A DNA stretch of 53,938 nt from an uncultured Pelagibacteraceae bacterium (GTDB lineage: Bacteria; Pseudomonadota; Alphaproteobacteria; Pelagibacterales; Pelagibacteraceae): assembly GCA_902574695.1 (NCBI GenBank), contig CACGON010000001.1, positions 253,315 to 307,252 of the forward strand, read 5' to 3'. Both the position numbers and the translations under genes were made by a program. The notes below the pieces were generated by a model, which ran no database searches, was not told the DNA's origin, and saw nothing but the letters and a program-made list of their open reading frames with translations. How positions within the stretch are numbered: position 1 is the stretch's first letter; every line of letters starts with the position of its first letter. Positions 21,542 to 29,680 of the stretch are shown in pieces.

Positions 21542-23113
21542 ATGAAAAAAATTAAAAATCAATATTTTCTTAAACCAATATATATATTAATACTTTTCAT
21601 TTTCGCTGTATCAATAAATCAATATTATGGATTTATAGGGGTTTTTCCAATTGATACATTTTTATTTTACGACACGGGATATAGAGTTTTAAATGGTTTA
21701 TTTCCATTTAAAGATTATTGGTCCCCCACATCTCCTCTCATAGATTTTATTCAAGCTGGTTTCTTTAAACTTTTTGGCATTTCTTGGTTTAGTTATGTTT
21801 TACATGCCTCGATATTTAATTTTATTTTAGTATTCGCTACTTTTTATACTCTAGAAAAACTTAAACTAAACATTCACTTATGTTTATACTATTCGTTGTT
21901 ATTAGGAGTAATAGCCTATCCAGTATCAGGAGTTCCGTTCAATGATCATCATTCAAGCATCCTGTCTATAATAGGAATTTTCTGTTTTATATTATCAATA
22001 AGTACTAAATTAAATATATATTGGTTTTTAACTCCAATTTTTATTGGATTTGCATTTATCTGCAAACAAACACCAGCTGGATACATTGGAGTAGTGATTT
22101 TTATAAGTTCTATTATTTATTTGATATTTAACTTTAATTTAAAAAATATTTTATTTTTGTTATTTGGTTCATTACTGACAGTTATAATTTCGTTTTTATT
22201 AATGTATATCAATAAAATTTCCTTTTTAAATTTCTATGAACAATACATTCTTTTTCCAATGAGTCTAGGTGATACTCGAATTCAAAATTTTTTATTTCCA
22301 TTAGAATTTAAAAGAATTTTTTTACGTTTTAAATTAATCCATTTATCTCAATTAGTTTTAATTATTTTTATTATAAAAAGTATACTCAAAGATTTAAACT
22401 TTATTAAAAAAGAAGACTTTTCTATTTTAATTTCTCTAATTCTTACTAGTTTTGCTTTTATAGTTCACCAACTGTTAACCCTTAACCAAATATTTATTTT
22501 CTTTTTGATACCAATATTATTAGGATTTTCTCATATATACTTATTTAAGAATTTGGCTTCTAAAAAAATTTATACTTTTTTATTAATTTTTTTAGGTCTA
22601 ATTTCTACAATTTATTACAAGATTTCTTATGTAGATAATAGAAAATTTATGGAGTTGGAAAATATTAGTTTAAAAAAATCTATTGATGCATCAATAATCG
22701 ATAAAAAGTTTTCTGGTTTGAATTGGGTAACTATTTTTTATCCAAATAATCCAGAGAAAGAAATATTCGAAATTAAAAACTCAATTGATATAATAAACAA
22801 TGATAAAAGAAATAAATTGGTAGCAACTCAGTACCAGTTTATTGCTTCATTAATGGACGAAATAGTTTATTCTGTTAGCAGGACATATACTCCAGGGATA
22901 AGTCACCCTTCAAAAGATAGCAAATTTTTTATTAAATATAAAAATTTTTTTTTAGAGCAAATTAAAAAAAATAAAATAGAAGTCATTTATACAATTAAAC
23001 CTTATGACAGTTATATTTATGACTCAATTCTTCCAGAAACATGTGTAAAAGAAGAATATCTTAATGAAATTTTAAAAAAACATACATTGTTAGAATGTAA
23101 AGAATTAAAATAA
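21542..23113 (+). CDS. GT-C / PMT-type glycosyltransferase-like membrane protein
   Basis: A polytopic membrane protein of 523 residues with about ten hydrophobic segments and a soluble C-terminal domain of about 150 residues. After the first membrane segment, a periplasmic loop reads FPIDTFLFYDTGYRVLNGLF and then FKDYWSPTSPL, the acidic-residue/Gly/Asp pattern of GT39/GT83-like glycosyltransferases that use polyprenyl-phosphate sugars. The frame extends upstream into the tRNA, so I take the ATG at 21542 as the start, 6 nt after the tRNA CCA end. It probably adds a sugar to a surface glycan or lipid A; donor and acceptor are unknown. Confidence 0.65.
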   Translation: MKKIKNQYFLKPIYILILFIFAVSINQYYGFIGVFPIDTFLFYDTGYRVLNGLFPFKDYWSPTSPLIDFIQAGFFKLFGISWFSYVLHASIFNFILVFATFYTLEKLKLNIHLCLYYSLLLGVIAYPVSGVPFNDHHSSILSIIGIFCFILSISTKLNIYWFLTPIFIGFAFICKQTPAGYIGVVIFISSIIYLIFNFNLKNILFLLFGSLLTVIISFLLMYINKISFLNFYEQYILFPMSLGDTRIQNFLFPLEFKRIFLRFKLIHLSQLVLIIFIIKSILKDLNFIKKEDFSILISLILTSFAFIVHQLLTLNQIFIFFLIPILLGFSHIYLFKNLASKKIYTFLLIFLGLISTIYYKISYVDNRKFMELENISLKKSIDASIIDKKFSGLNWVTIFYPNNPEKEIFEIKNSIDIINNDKRNKLVATQYQFIASLMDEIVYSVSRTYTPGISHPSKDSKFFIKYKNFFLEQIKKNKIEVIYTIKPYDSYIYDSILPETCVKEEYLNEILKKHTLLECKELK

Positions 23114-23117
23114 CTTA

Positions 23118-23765
23118 ATGAAAAAATTTAAAAAAAAAGTAATTATTTTTTCGACAAATGATAAAATTATATCAATCCCACTTGTTTATCATATTGTCAG
23201 TCAAAAAAAACTCAAGAATATTCAATTCGATATATATTTTGTAAATTCAAAAATAATAAGGAAAATTAAAGTTTTATTATCAGTAATATTGTTTGGTTCA
23301 TTATCACATTTATTAGGTAAATTTGCAAAATCTAAGTCAAAAAATGATTTAAAAGTTTTTAAAAATGTAAATTTGATTAATAATTTTGAAGATAATAAAT
23401 ATGATTATGGGCTAAGTGTTTATTTTACAAAAAAGTTAAAGGTACAAAAATACAAAATTTACAATTTTCATCTAGGTAGTTTATTAAATCAAAGGGGATC
23501 CTTTATTTTTTTTTATAAGTTTTTTGAAAACTGGAACAAAATTGACCTTTCTTTTCATGAAATAGAAAAAGATTTCGATAAGGGAAATATAATTAATACT
23601 AGGACAATATTTGATTTAAAAAAAATGAATGCCTCAGAAATAATGACCCTTTACTTAGAAAATAAGAGTTTTTTAATAGAGAGTATTGACAAAATAAAAA
23701 AGAATAAATTAAAAAAAAAACTTAAAACTGTAAAAAAACTTCATATTGTCCCAAGTTTTTTTTAA
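23118..23765 (+). CDS. Formyltransferase-like protein (Fmt/ArnA fold, possible sugar N-formyltransferase)
   Basis: This 215-residue protein looks like the catalytic domain of the formyltransferase family that uses N10-formyl-tetrahydrofolate. The catalytic triad is recognisable: Asn116 and His118 in YNFHLGSLLNQRG (compare NxHxSLLPxxRG) and Asp154 in FHEIEKDFDKGNII (compare D-T/K-G-D/N-I-I). It lacks the C-terminal domain of Fmt and is short even for the core domain. Its place 4 bp after a glycosyltransferase-like gene suggests it N-formylates an amino sugar of the surface glycan rather than Met-tRNA. It is convergent with the DegT-like gene. Confidence 0.65.
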   Translation: MKKFKKKVIIFSTNDKIISIPLVYHIVSQKKLKNIQFDIYFVNSKIIRKIKVLLSVILFGSLSHLLGKFAKSKSKNDLKVFKNVNLINNFEDNKYDYGLSVYFTKKLKVQKYKIYNFHLGSLLNQRGSFIFFYKFFENWNKIDLSFHEIEKDFDKGNIINTRTIFDLKKMNASEIMTLYLENKSFLIESIDKIKKNKLKKKLKTVKKLHIVPSFF

Positions 23766-23807
23766 AATATTTTATTATTATTTTAAATATTTATTAAGAT
23801 AGAAAAT

Positions 23808-25070
23808 TCAAAATTGATTTTTTTCTTTAAAAAAAGAAAAAATATATTTGATGATAAATTCTTGATCAGAGTTTTCAATTTTCTCATGAACTGGTAACAT
23901 TAAAATATTTTCTGATATCTTTTTAGATTGTAGGCAAATATTTTTACTTTTATTATAAATTTTTTCCTCAGAGCAATTTTTATAGTAATAATTTTTTACA
24001 TCTACATAATTATCAAGTAGATATTCAAAAAGTTTTTTTTTTACATCTATACTAGAGCATATAATTGGAAATTCTAAAAAACTATTAATACTAGAAAATT
24101 CAGTCTGAGGAAATTCAAGTTCTTTTAAAGTTTTTAAATTATCATAGTATATTTTTGCTTTAGCAATTCTTTTTTTTTGCATTTCTACAACTTTTTTAAA
24201 TTGTTTGTACAAAATTTTTTTTTGTAAAATATGCATATGATATTTAAATTTTTTAGGAAATTTTTTTTCTATAGAAACTTCAAAATCTGATCTATATTTT
24301 TTTAAAAAGAAGTTAAAAGATTTTTTTTGTGAAAATCTAACAAATCTAAAAAATAAAGGAAAGAAAATTTTATTATTCAACACTTGCAAAGCTAATAAAA
24401 AAATAGATTTTTTCAAAATATCAAATTTTGATAATTTATAATAATTATTTTCTTCCGATATTATTTTTCTTTGATTATCAATCAAAACACCACCAGTGAG
24501 GGATGTTATATTTTTCATGATATTAAAACTTAAAAAACTGAAATCTCCATAAGATCCAGCATATTTATCATTTATTATTGCACCGAATGAAACTGCACAA
24601 TCCTCAATTAAATAAATCTTTTTTGTTTTATTATTTGAATTATAATTTTTTATTTGATTTGAAATATTTAAAATATTCTTATTTACTCCATTAAGATGTG
24701 TAACTAACACGGCGGCTATATCATCAACATTTTTCTCATTTTCTAAATTAATATTTGTATCAAAACTATTTTTTTCATTATCAATAAAAATAGGCTCAAA
24801 ACCTAAATACTTAATAACATTTATTACTTCAAATAAAGTTAACGAATTGACAAGTATTTTATTTTTTTTTGTATTTTTTTTAATGTGGGTTAGTATTTCA
24901 TAAAAAGCAGTTCGACCATAATCATAAAAATAAAAATTACTTTCATTGTAGAAAAATTTCATTTGCTCTCTAAGTTTTGAGTCAAAATCTTGATTTTTAA
25001 AAAATATTAGAGATAAAATATTTTTAACGTTTTCAATTAGAGAAATATTAAAAAAAAATCTACTTTTCAT
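23808..25070 (-). CDS. DegT/DnrJ/EryC1/StrS-type aminotransferase-like protein
   Basis: The 420-residue protein resembles PLP-dependent sugar aminotransferases. It has an early YDYGRTAFYEIL segment, a cofactor region with LIEDCAVSFGAI (Glu156-Asp157-Cys158-Ala159) and the putative PLP lysine Lys186 in SFNIMKNITSLTGG, corresponding to the SFxxxKNxxxGxGG motif of the family. The C-terminal half is divergent and rich in Lys and Phe. It probably aminates a keto-sugar (or another keto substrate) for the surface glycan. It overlaps the GMC-like gene upstream by 11 bp, so the two should be co-translated. Confidence 0.7.
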   Translation of the reverse strand: MKSRFFFNISLIENVKNILSLIFFKNQDFDSKLREQMKFFYNESNFYFYDYGRTAFYEILTHIKKNTKKNKILVNSLTLFEVINVIKYLGFEPIFIDNEKNSFDTNINLENEKNVDDIAAVLVTHLNGVNKNILNISNQIKNYNSNNKTKKIYLIEDCAVSFGAIINDKYAGSYGDFSFLSFNIMKNITSLTGGVLIDNQRKIISEENNYYKLSKFDILKKSIFLLALQVLNNKIFFPLFFRFVRFSQKKSFNFFLKKYRSDFEVSIEKKFPKKFKYHMHILQKKILYKQFKKVVEMQKKRIAKAKIYYDNLKTLKELEFPQTEFSSINSFLEFPIICSSIDVKKKLFEYLLDNYVDVKNYYYKNCSEEKIYNKSKNICLQSKKISENILMLPVHEKIENSDQEFIIKYIFSFFKEKNQF

Positions 25071-26487
25071 TTTTTGATAAAGTTTTAGCTATCCTTCGTG
25101 CATTAGCCATTATTACTCCTAGTGGATATTTATTATCAACAAAATTAAATACAGATCCATCAATTAAATAAATGTTTTTATCTTTATAAAGTTGGCAGTT
25201 ATTATTAACTGATAGACCTTTTTTTCTACCAATAGGTATGGTTCCAAAATAATGAAAATCTGAACCATATGATGGAAAATATGAATATTTAAATGGCCAT
25301 ATTAAATTTGTTTTTTTTAAAAAGTTAAAAATAATATTATTTGAATTTTTAACCTCTAATCTCTTGTCATTTTTTTTTGAATAAATCTGTGCTGTATTTT
25401 TTTTTTTATTTAATCTTATAAATAAATTACTAAACTTTGGGTTAAATAAAATACTAGAAAAAATTAAATTTTTTTGAATTAAATTAAGTAAAAATTTAAA
25501 AGGATATAAAAATTTTTTAAATTCTATAACAGCACTTATAATTAAGTCATTTCCTGGACGAAAATCTGCTGTAAATAAACTCTTATTTTTTTTTAATTTT
25601 AAATGAAAGTATGATGGTAAAAATTGCATCTTATTTTTCCATTTTTTTTTCGCCAAATATAAACAAAATAACCTAGGGTGGTGTTTAATTTTAATTTCTT
25701 TGTAAATGTTTAAATAATCAAGAATTAATTTAGTAGTAACGGCTGTACCACAACCCAAAATAAGTTTTTTTGTAAAAAAAATCTTATCGTTACTTCCATC
25801 AGTACATATTAACTTTAATCCTTTTTTATGTTTTTTAATACTTTTCAAAGCAAAATTATGAAATTTAATCTTTTTTTTAGAAATGGTTTTTAACAAATTT
25901 TTAGGTGTAAATTTTGCAGTTGTTTCATTAATTTTGTCTAGGTCATTTAAATTTTTATTTTTTCCCTTATATGCAAGAATAGGTTCACTTAATTCTAAAT
26001 ATTTATCTCTAGAATTGAATTTTTTGTAATAATAATTATTTTTAATATAATTATTTGAGATTTTATTTTTGTTGAATTCCAATTTGCCCATTAATTTTTT
26101 AGTTTTAAAAATATCAATAAAGCATTTTATTAAATCTTTTTTTGTTTTATGTTTTAAATATTTTATATCTTTTAAAATATCTTTATCAATTTGCATTCCC
26201 CAATAATTTGATAAGCCACCAAATTCCAATGAGCCAAAAAAGTTACAATTCTTATTAACAATAATATTATTATAATGAAAATAGTTATTTACTTGGTTAA
26301 AACTTCCCATCATCTGGGGCGGTAACAATTTTTTAAGATGATTAATCTTATCTTTTTTTCTGTAATTAAAGTCAGGCGAAATTATATCTATCTTTTTATT
26401 CTTTTCTAAATAACCATCAACAAAAGTTAAGGCCGAGAGACCGGAGCCAATAACTAATATTTCATAAATTTTTTCTTTTTTTTGCAT
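25060..26487 (-). CDS. GMC-type FAD-dependent oxidoreductase-like protein
   Basis: The 475-residue flavoprotein begins with a Rossmann FAD-binding motif (ILVIGSGLSALTFVDGY, about 10-26), has a segment EFGGLSNYWGMQI and ends in a GMC-like C-terminal domain (IYLIDGSVFNF followed by IMANARRIAKTL). The conserved catalytic His appears as His412 (DFHYFGTIPIG), but the usual second active-site Asn/His is a Tyr (Tyr454, in NKYPLGVIM). GMC enzymes oxidise alcohols to carbonyls, which would make a keto substrate for the neighbouring aminotransferase. It lies 28 bp downstream of mlaC on the same strand and may be read from the mla promoter. Confidence 0.72.
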   Translation of the reverse strand: MQKKEKIYEILVIGSGLSALTFVDGYLEKNKKIDIISPDFNYRKKDKINHLKKLLPPQMMGSFNQVNNYFHYNNIIVNKNCNFFGSLEFGGLSNYWGMQIDKDILKDIKYLKHKTKKDLIKCFIDIFKTKKLMGKLEFNKNKISNNYIKNNYYYKKFNSRDKYLELSEPILAYKGKNKNLNDLDKINETTAKFTPKNLLKTISKKKIKFHNFALKSIKKHKKGLKLICTDGSNDKIFFTKKLILGCGTAVTTKLILDYLNIYKEIKIKHHPRLFCLYLAKKKWKNKMQFLPSYFHLKLKKNKSLFTADFRPGNDLIISAVIEFKKFLYPFKFLLNLIQKNLIFSSILFNPKFSNLFIRLNKKKNTAQIYSKKNDKRLEVKNSNNIIFNFLKKTNLIWPFKYSYFPSYGSDFHYFGTIPIGRKKGLSVNNNCQLYKDKNIYLIDGSVFNFVDNKYPLGVIMANARRIAKTLSKNEK

Positions 26488-26515
26488 TTTTGAGTTTTAG
26501 ACAATTAACAAATTT

Positions 26516-27112
26516 TTAACTGTTAATAAATTTTTCTAAACTCTTAAATAAAGCATTAATATCTCCATCATTACTCTGTATTATAGATGCAAACTCTTCC
26601 TTTTGTGTTCTTGCTAAGCTTAAACCTTCAATTATTAAATCTCTTATTAAGGGTTTTTCAGGATTTTTTGTATAAACTCTCCATTGAATTTTCACCTCTG
26701 GTCTTTCACTCGTTGCAACCAATATACTAGATACAATTGTATAAGTATCACTCAATTTTTCTTGAGATTGAACATCTATTTTTGGATTTGAGTATTCCGC
26801 TAATCTACTTGAAAAACTTTTTAAGAAATATTTCTCAAATAATTCGCTATATTCTTTTTTTTGTTCATCGCTTAGATTTTTTCTAAATTTTCCTAATGTA
26901 TAAAATCCAATACCTCTTATATCCACAGTATCAATGGCAACTTTTTTTAATTCTTCAATTTTGCTTTCCTTAGAAATGTTATCGCTTAAAATTTGGGAGG
27001 CTCTATTAACAGTTGATTGTACAAATATATTTGGCTCTAAAGAATGTGATTTAGTAAAAAAGCTAAAGACAAATATAAAAGTAATTAAATATTTTACTTT
27101 GTTAATTATCAT
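26516..27112 (-). CDS. mlaC: MlaC-type periplasmic phospholipid carrier (Ttg2D family)
   Basis: MlaC shuttles phospholipids between outer and inner membranes to keep the outer leaflet free of them. The 198-residue protein has an N-terminal signal peptide (hydrophobic YLITFIFVFSFFTKSHS), then the family's helical core (SQILSDNISKESKIEELKK; FYTLGKFRKNLSDEQKKEYSE) and beta region (VSSILVATSERPEVKIQWRVY; LIRDLIIEGLSLARTQKEEFASII). It lies 10 bp downstream of mlaA. The inner-membrane ABC partners mlaD/E/F are not in this window. Confidence 0.9.
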   Translation of the reverse strand: MIINKVKYLITFIFVFSFFTKSHSLEPNIFVQSTVNRASQILSDNISKESKIEELKKVAIDTVDIRGIGFYTLGKFRKNLSDEQKKEYSELFEKYFLKSFSSRLAEYSNPKIDVQSQEKLSDTYTIVSSILVATSERPEVKIQWRVYTKNPEKPLIRDLIIEGLSLARTQKEEFASIIQSNDGDINALFKSLEKFINS

Positions 27113-27122
27113 TTAATTACTA

Positions 27123-27908
27123 TTAATTTGATGTTATTTCTTCCCAATCGCTATCATCTTGGGTATCAACAACTTCATTGGAATTCATGATTTTTTTTCT
27201 TCGATCTTGTAAATATAAACTTCTTACAGATGCATAAAAGTCCATAGAATTTTTTTCTAAATTTTCGAATGAGTCTATGTTTTTTGCTCTAAAATTTATG
27301 CCATCTCCTCCTCTCGAATAATAATAGTCAGACTCCTCAAAATATTGAGTATCTTTTCTGACTGTAATATTATACCAAGGGTCTCCTCCCATCACACTTG
27401 TTAATGACCCAGTAAGATCTCTTACTGTCGATGGACCAAAGATAGGTAAAACTAAATAACACCCTTCACCAACACCCCAGGATCCTAATGTTTGACCATA
27501 GTCCTCTTTTTGGTAATCTTTAACAAATCCCATTTGTGAAGCCGCATCAAATATTCCTAAAATTCCAATCGTTGAATTAACAGCTAATCTTGCTGTGTTA
27601 ATTCCAGCTGTTTTTATATCTCCTTGTAGAATATTATTTGGTATTGTAATTAAATTTGAAAGATTGCTGAGGAAATTACTAGTTCCTATTCTTATAGGTG
27701 ATGGCAATTTTCTATATCCTTTAGCAACAGGTTCAAATATTGCATTATCTAGACCTTGATTAAACGCAAATGTTGCTCTATTTACCCTTTCAAAACAATC
27801 TTTAACCTCTGGATTTTTCTTTGATAGCGAGTTCTCCCCATCTGTGTCCGCAAAGGAAAAACTTACACTAAATAAACTTATTAAAAGAGATATAATTAAT
27901 TTTCTCAT
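27123..27908 (-). CDS. mlaA: MlaA / VacJ family outer-membrane phospholipid-transport protein
   Basis: MlaA removes phospholipids from the outer leaflet of the outer membrane and hands them to MlaC. The 261-residue protein has a signal peptide (about 1-20) and the VacJ core: DCFERVNRATFAFNQGLDNAIFEPVAKGYRKLP, NFLSNLSNLITIPNNILQGD, GIFDAASQMGFVKDYQKEDYGQTLG and YLVLPIFGPSTVRDLTG. Unusually, the signal peptide ends SFSFADTDG with no lipobox cysteine, so it is predicted to be cleaved by signal peptidase I rather than lipid-anchored. It heads an operon with mlaC. Confidence 0.92.
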   Translation of the reverse strand: MRKLIISLLISLFSVSFSFADTDGENSLSKKNPEVKDCFERVNRATFAFNQGLDNAIFEPVAKGYRKLPSPIRIGTSNFLSNLSNLITIPNNILQGDIKTAGINTARLAVNSTIGILGIFDAASQMGFVKDYQKEDYGQTLGSWGVGEGCYLVLPIFGPSTVRDLTGSLTSVMGGDPWYNITVRKDTQYFEESDYYYSRGGDGINFRAKNIDSFENLEKNSMDFYASVRSLYLQDRRKKIMNSNEVVDTQDDSDWEEITSN

Positions 27909-27965
27909 AATACTAGGTTCTATATAACTTTTATATATAATGCAAAAGGATTAAAATGACTAAAA

Positions 27966-28676
27966 ATGCTTGAAAATATAAGAAAATTTTACTCACCTAA
28001 TTTTAATAAAATTAAAAGAAAGAGAAACAATATTAAATATATAATTGTTCATTACACTGGGATGAGGAAAGAGTCAGATGCGTTAAAGCATCTAACCAAA
28101 ATACAATCTGAGGTTAGTAGTCATTATTTTATTAAAAATAACGGAAAATTATTACTGCTAGTGCCAGAATTATATATTGCTTGGCACGCAGGAAAGTCGA
28201 GCTGGAAAAATAAAAAGTTTTTAAATAAATCCTCTATAGGAATAGAGATATCTAATCCAGGTCATGATAATGGTTATAAAAAATTTAGCAAAAAACAGAT
28301 ACAAATTTTAATAAATCTTTTAAAGCACTTGATAAATAAGTACAAAATAAATCCAAAAAATATCCTTGGACATTCAGATATTGCGCCAGAAAGAAAAAAA
28401 GATCCAGGTGAGAAATTCCCATGGAAAAAACTTGCAAGAAAAAAAGTCTCTATTTGGCATAAAATAAACCCAAAGATTTTATTAAAATTGAGAAACCAAA
28501 AGTGTAGTAAAAAAGATTGTATTTCATTTGTTCATAACCTTAAAAAAATTGGATATTCAAAATGTACGCAAAAATATTTAGTAAAGGCATTTCAAATGAG
28601 ATTTAGACCAGAATTAATTAATGGTAAAATTGACAAAGAATGCTTAGAAATCAGCAAAAGTATTGTTAAAGCATAG
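27966..28676 (+). CDS. N-acetylmuramoyl-L-alanine amidase (Amidase_2, AmpD/AmiD-like)
   Basis: This 236-residue protein has the amidase_2 fold that cleaves the bond between MurNAc and L-Ala. Zinc-site landmarks are HYTGM (His29), a central WHAG motif, and GHSDIAPERKKDPGEKFPW with the His and Asp ligands. A small peptidoglycan-binding-like C-terminal domain follows (CISFVHNLKKIGY; LVKAFQMRFRPE). No signal peptide is visible, which points to cytoplasmic recycling of anhydro-muropeptides (AmpD-like) rather than periplasmic cleavage. It is divergent from mlaA, and a TATAAT (27936-27941) in the 57-bp gap may be its -10. Confidence 0.88.
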   Translation: MLENIRKFYSPNFNKIKRKRNNIKYIIVHYTGMRKESDALKHLTKIQSEVSSHYFIKNNGKLLLLVPELYIAWHAGKSSWKNKKFLNKSSIGIEISNPGHDNGYKKFSKKQIQILINLLKHLINKYKINPKNILGHSDIAPERKKDPGEKFPWKKLARKKVSIWHKINPKILLKLRNQKCSKKDCISFVHNLKKIGYSKCTQKYLVKAFQMRFRPELINGKIDKECLEISKSIVKA

Positions 28677-28682
28677 AAAAAC

Positions 28683-28710
28683 TTGAAAAAAAAACAATTT
28701 ATTGTAATCT
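28683..28710 (+). promoter_or_regulatory. Promoter of rnpB
   Basis: TTGAAA (28683-28688) and TAATCT (28705-28710) are 16 bp apart. The first base of the RNase P P1 stem, G28717, lies 7 nt after the -10, exactly where initiation is expected. The -35 starts only 7 bp after the amidase stop codon. Confidence 0.7.
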
Positions 28711-28716
28711 AACTTT

Positions 28717-29073
28717 GCCAGACAAATGACTTGTCGCTTTAATATTTAATTAAAGAGGAAAGTCCGGACTCTGCAAAGACACGGTGCCAGATAATACCTG
28801 GCAGGGGCAACCCTAGGGATAGTGCCACAGAAAATAAACCGCCTTAACGAGGCAAGGGTGAAAAGGTGTGGTAAGAGCACACCGGCTATATTGGTAACAA
28901 TTAGCGCATGGAAAACCCCACCGGGAGCAAGACCAAATAGAGATGACAATGTTTAACAACTAAAAGCAGTCTTTGGCTAGTCATCAGGGTTGGTTGCTTG
29001 AGCTTAAAAGTGATTTTAAGCCTAGATAAATGATAAGTTTAAAAGACAGAACCCGGCTTACAGTTTGTCTGGC
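28717..29073 (+). ncRNA. rnpB: RNase P RNA (bacterial type A)
   Basis: The ribozyme subunit that matures tRNA 5' ends. Both universally conserved blocks are present: GAGGAAAGTCCGGACT at 28755-28770 and ACAGAACCCGGCTTAC at 29046-29061. The ends form the P1 helix, GCCAGACAAA (28717-28726) with TTTGTCTGGC (29064-29073), a perfect 10-bp pairing. Total length is about 357 nt, normal for type A. This is the only stretch of more than 300 bases in the window that does not encode protein. It lies directly upstream of mraZ, as in other alphaproteobacteria. Confidence 0.97.
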
Positions 29074-29151
29074 AAATAACTTTCATTAAAAATATCCTAT
29101 ATAAATCAACATATGACTAAAAGAACACATATTACTATTTTTATTATTATA

Positions 29152-29180
29152 TTGACGTATAGGTTGAAAACCCATATTAT
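29152..29180 (+). promoter_or_regulatory. Promoter of mraZ and the division/cell-wall cluster
   Basis: TTGACG (29152-29157) and TATTAT (29175-29180) are 17 bp apart, a near-consensus sigma70 promoter. Initiation would be near 29187, giving a 38-nt leader before the mraZ ATG at 29225. The MraZ-box repeats overlap and follow the -10. Confidence 0.65.
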
Positions 29181-29194
29181 CCCATGTAATCCCA
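29171..29194 (-). promoter_or_regulatory. Putative MraZ operator: three TGGG boxes at 10-bp spacing
   Basis: On the plus strand CCCA occurs at 29171-29174, 29181-29184 and 29191-29194, exactly one helical turn apart. Read on the minus strand these are TGGG boxes, the spacing and core reported for MraZ binding in other bacteria. They cover the -10 and start site, so binding should repress the promoter. Two further GGATTATA copies (29201-29208, 29211-29218) continue the 10-bp phase. Confidence 0.65.
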
Positions 29195-29206
29195 AATAAG
29201 GGATTA
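29187..29206. repeat. Inverted repeat in the mraZ leader
   Basis: TAATCCC (29187-29193) is followed after a 6-nt loop (AAATAA) by GGGATTA (29200-29206), a perfect 7-bp dyad. It begins near the predicted start site and overlaps the third TGGG box. It may be part of the MraZ operator (inverted half-sites) or a small RNA hairpin at the 5' end of the leader. Confidence 0.5.
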
Positions 29207-29224
29207 TAAAGGATTATATGTTAT

Positions 29225-29668
29225 ATGTTTTTATCGACATACGAGAACAGAATAGACAAAAAAGGGAGGGTGTCAGTGCCAGCTCCGTTTAGATCATACT
29301 TATCAAATCTTGGTTACAATGGCGTTATATGTTATCCATCATTTAACAACCAATCTATTGAAGCTTGGCCACAAGATAGAATTGAAAAAATATCTAATTC
29401 AATTGACGCATTGAATCCTTTTGATGAGAAAAAAGATTTTTTTTCAACATCTATTTTATCAGAATCTATAAATTTACAGTTTGATAGCGAGGGTAGAATT
29501 TCATTAACATCAAAATTATTAAAACATGCTAAAATAAAAAATAGCATGTTATTTGTTGGTCAAGGAAAAACCTTCCAAATTTGGGAGCCAACAAACTTCG
29601 AAAAATTTAGGGTAACTGCCAAAAAAAAATCAAATGTTAATAGGTCTAGCCTTAAATGGGAAAAATAA
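29225..29668 (+). CDS. mraZ: MraZ transcriptional regulator of the dcw cluster
   Basis: MraZ is the AbrB-fold, ring-forming DNA-binding protein that represses its own dcw promoter in other bacteria. The 147-residue protein has the two tandem MraZ repeats, each with the DxxGR signature: IDKKGRVSVPAPFR (about 10-23) and FDSEGRISLTSKLL (about 79-92). Length is normal. Probable target boxes lie just upstream. It is followed after 26 bp by ftsZ rather than by rsmH, which is the usual neighbour. Confidence 0.95.
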   Translation: MFLSTYENRIDKKGRVSVPAPFRSYLSNLGYNGVICYPSFNNQSIEAWPQDRIEKISNSIDALNPFDEKKDFFSTSILSESINLQFDSEGRISLTSKLLKHAKIKNSMLFVGQGKTFQIWEPTNFEKFRVTAKKKSNVNRSSLKWEK

Positions 29669-29680
29669 CTAAATAACTAT

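Larger units (their letters stand above)
19465..26487. other. Surface-glycan gene group around a CAU tRNA
   Basis: Six protein genes and one tRNA lie between the rpoD operon and mlaC. Four proteins are clearly glycan-type (ligase/polymerase, GT-C, formyltransferase-like, DegT-like), one is methyltransferase-like and one GMC-like. Homopolymers and Lys/Asn/Ile content are high even for this window. Such accessory envelope loci often differ between strains and often sit at tRNA genes. I see no integrase, direct repeat of the tRNA end or other mobility gene, so I call it a group, not a mobile element. Confidence 0.5.

Noticed and set aside
23766-23807. Terminator between the convergent formyltransferase-like and DegT-like genes
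   Set aside because: The sequence is A/T-only with weak imperfect dyads and no stable GC stem; cannot be told from background.
19465-26487. Genomic island inserted at the tRNA by site-specific recombination
   Set aside because: No integrase, no repeated tRNA 3' end found by eye, and the tRNA lies in the middle rather than at an edge.
28746-28949. A 67-codon minus-strand open frame across the RNase P RNA gene
   Set aside because: It lies wholly within rnpB, opposite conserved ribozyme sequence, and has no protein-like motif.
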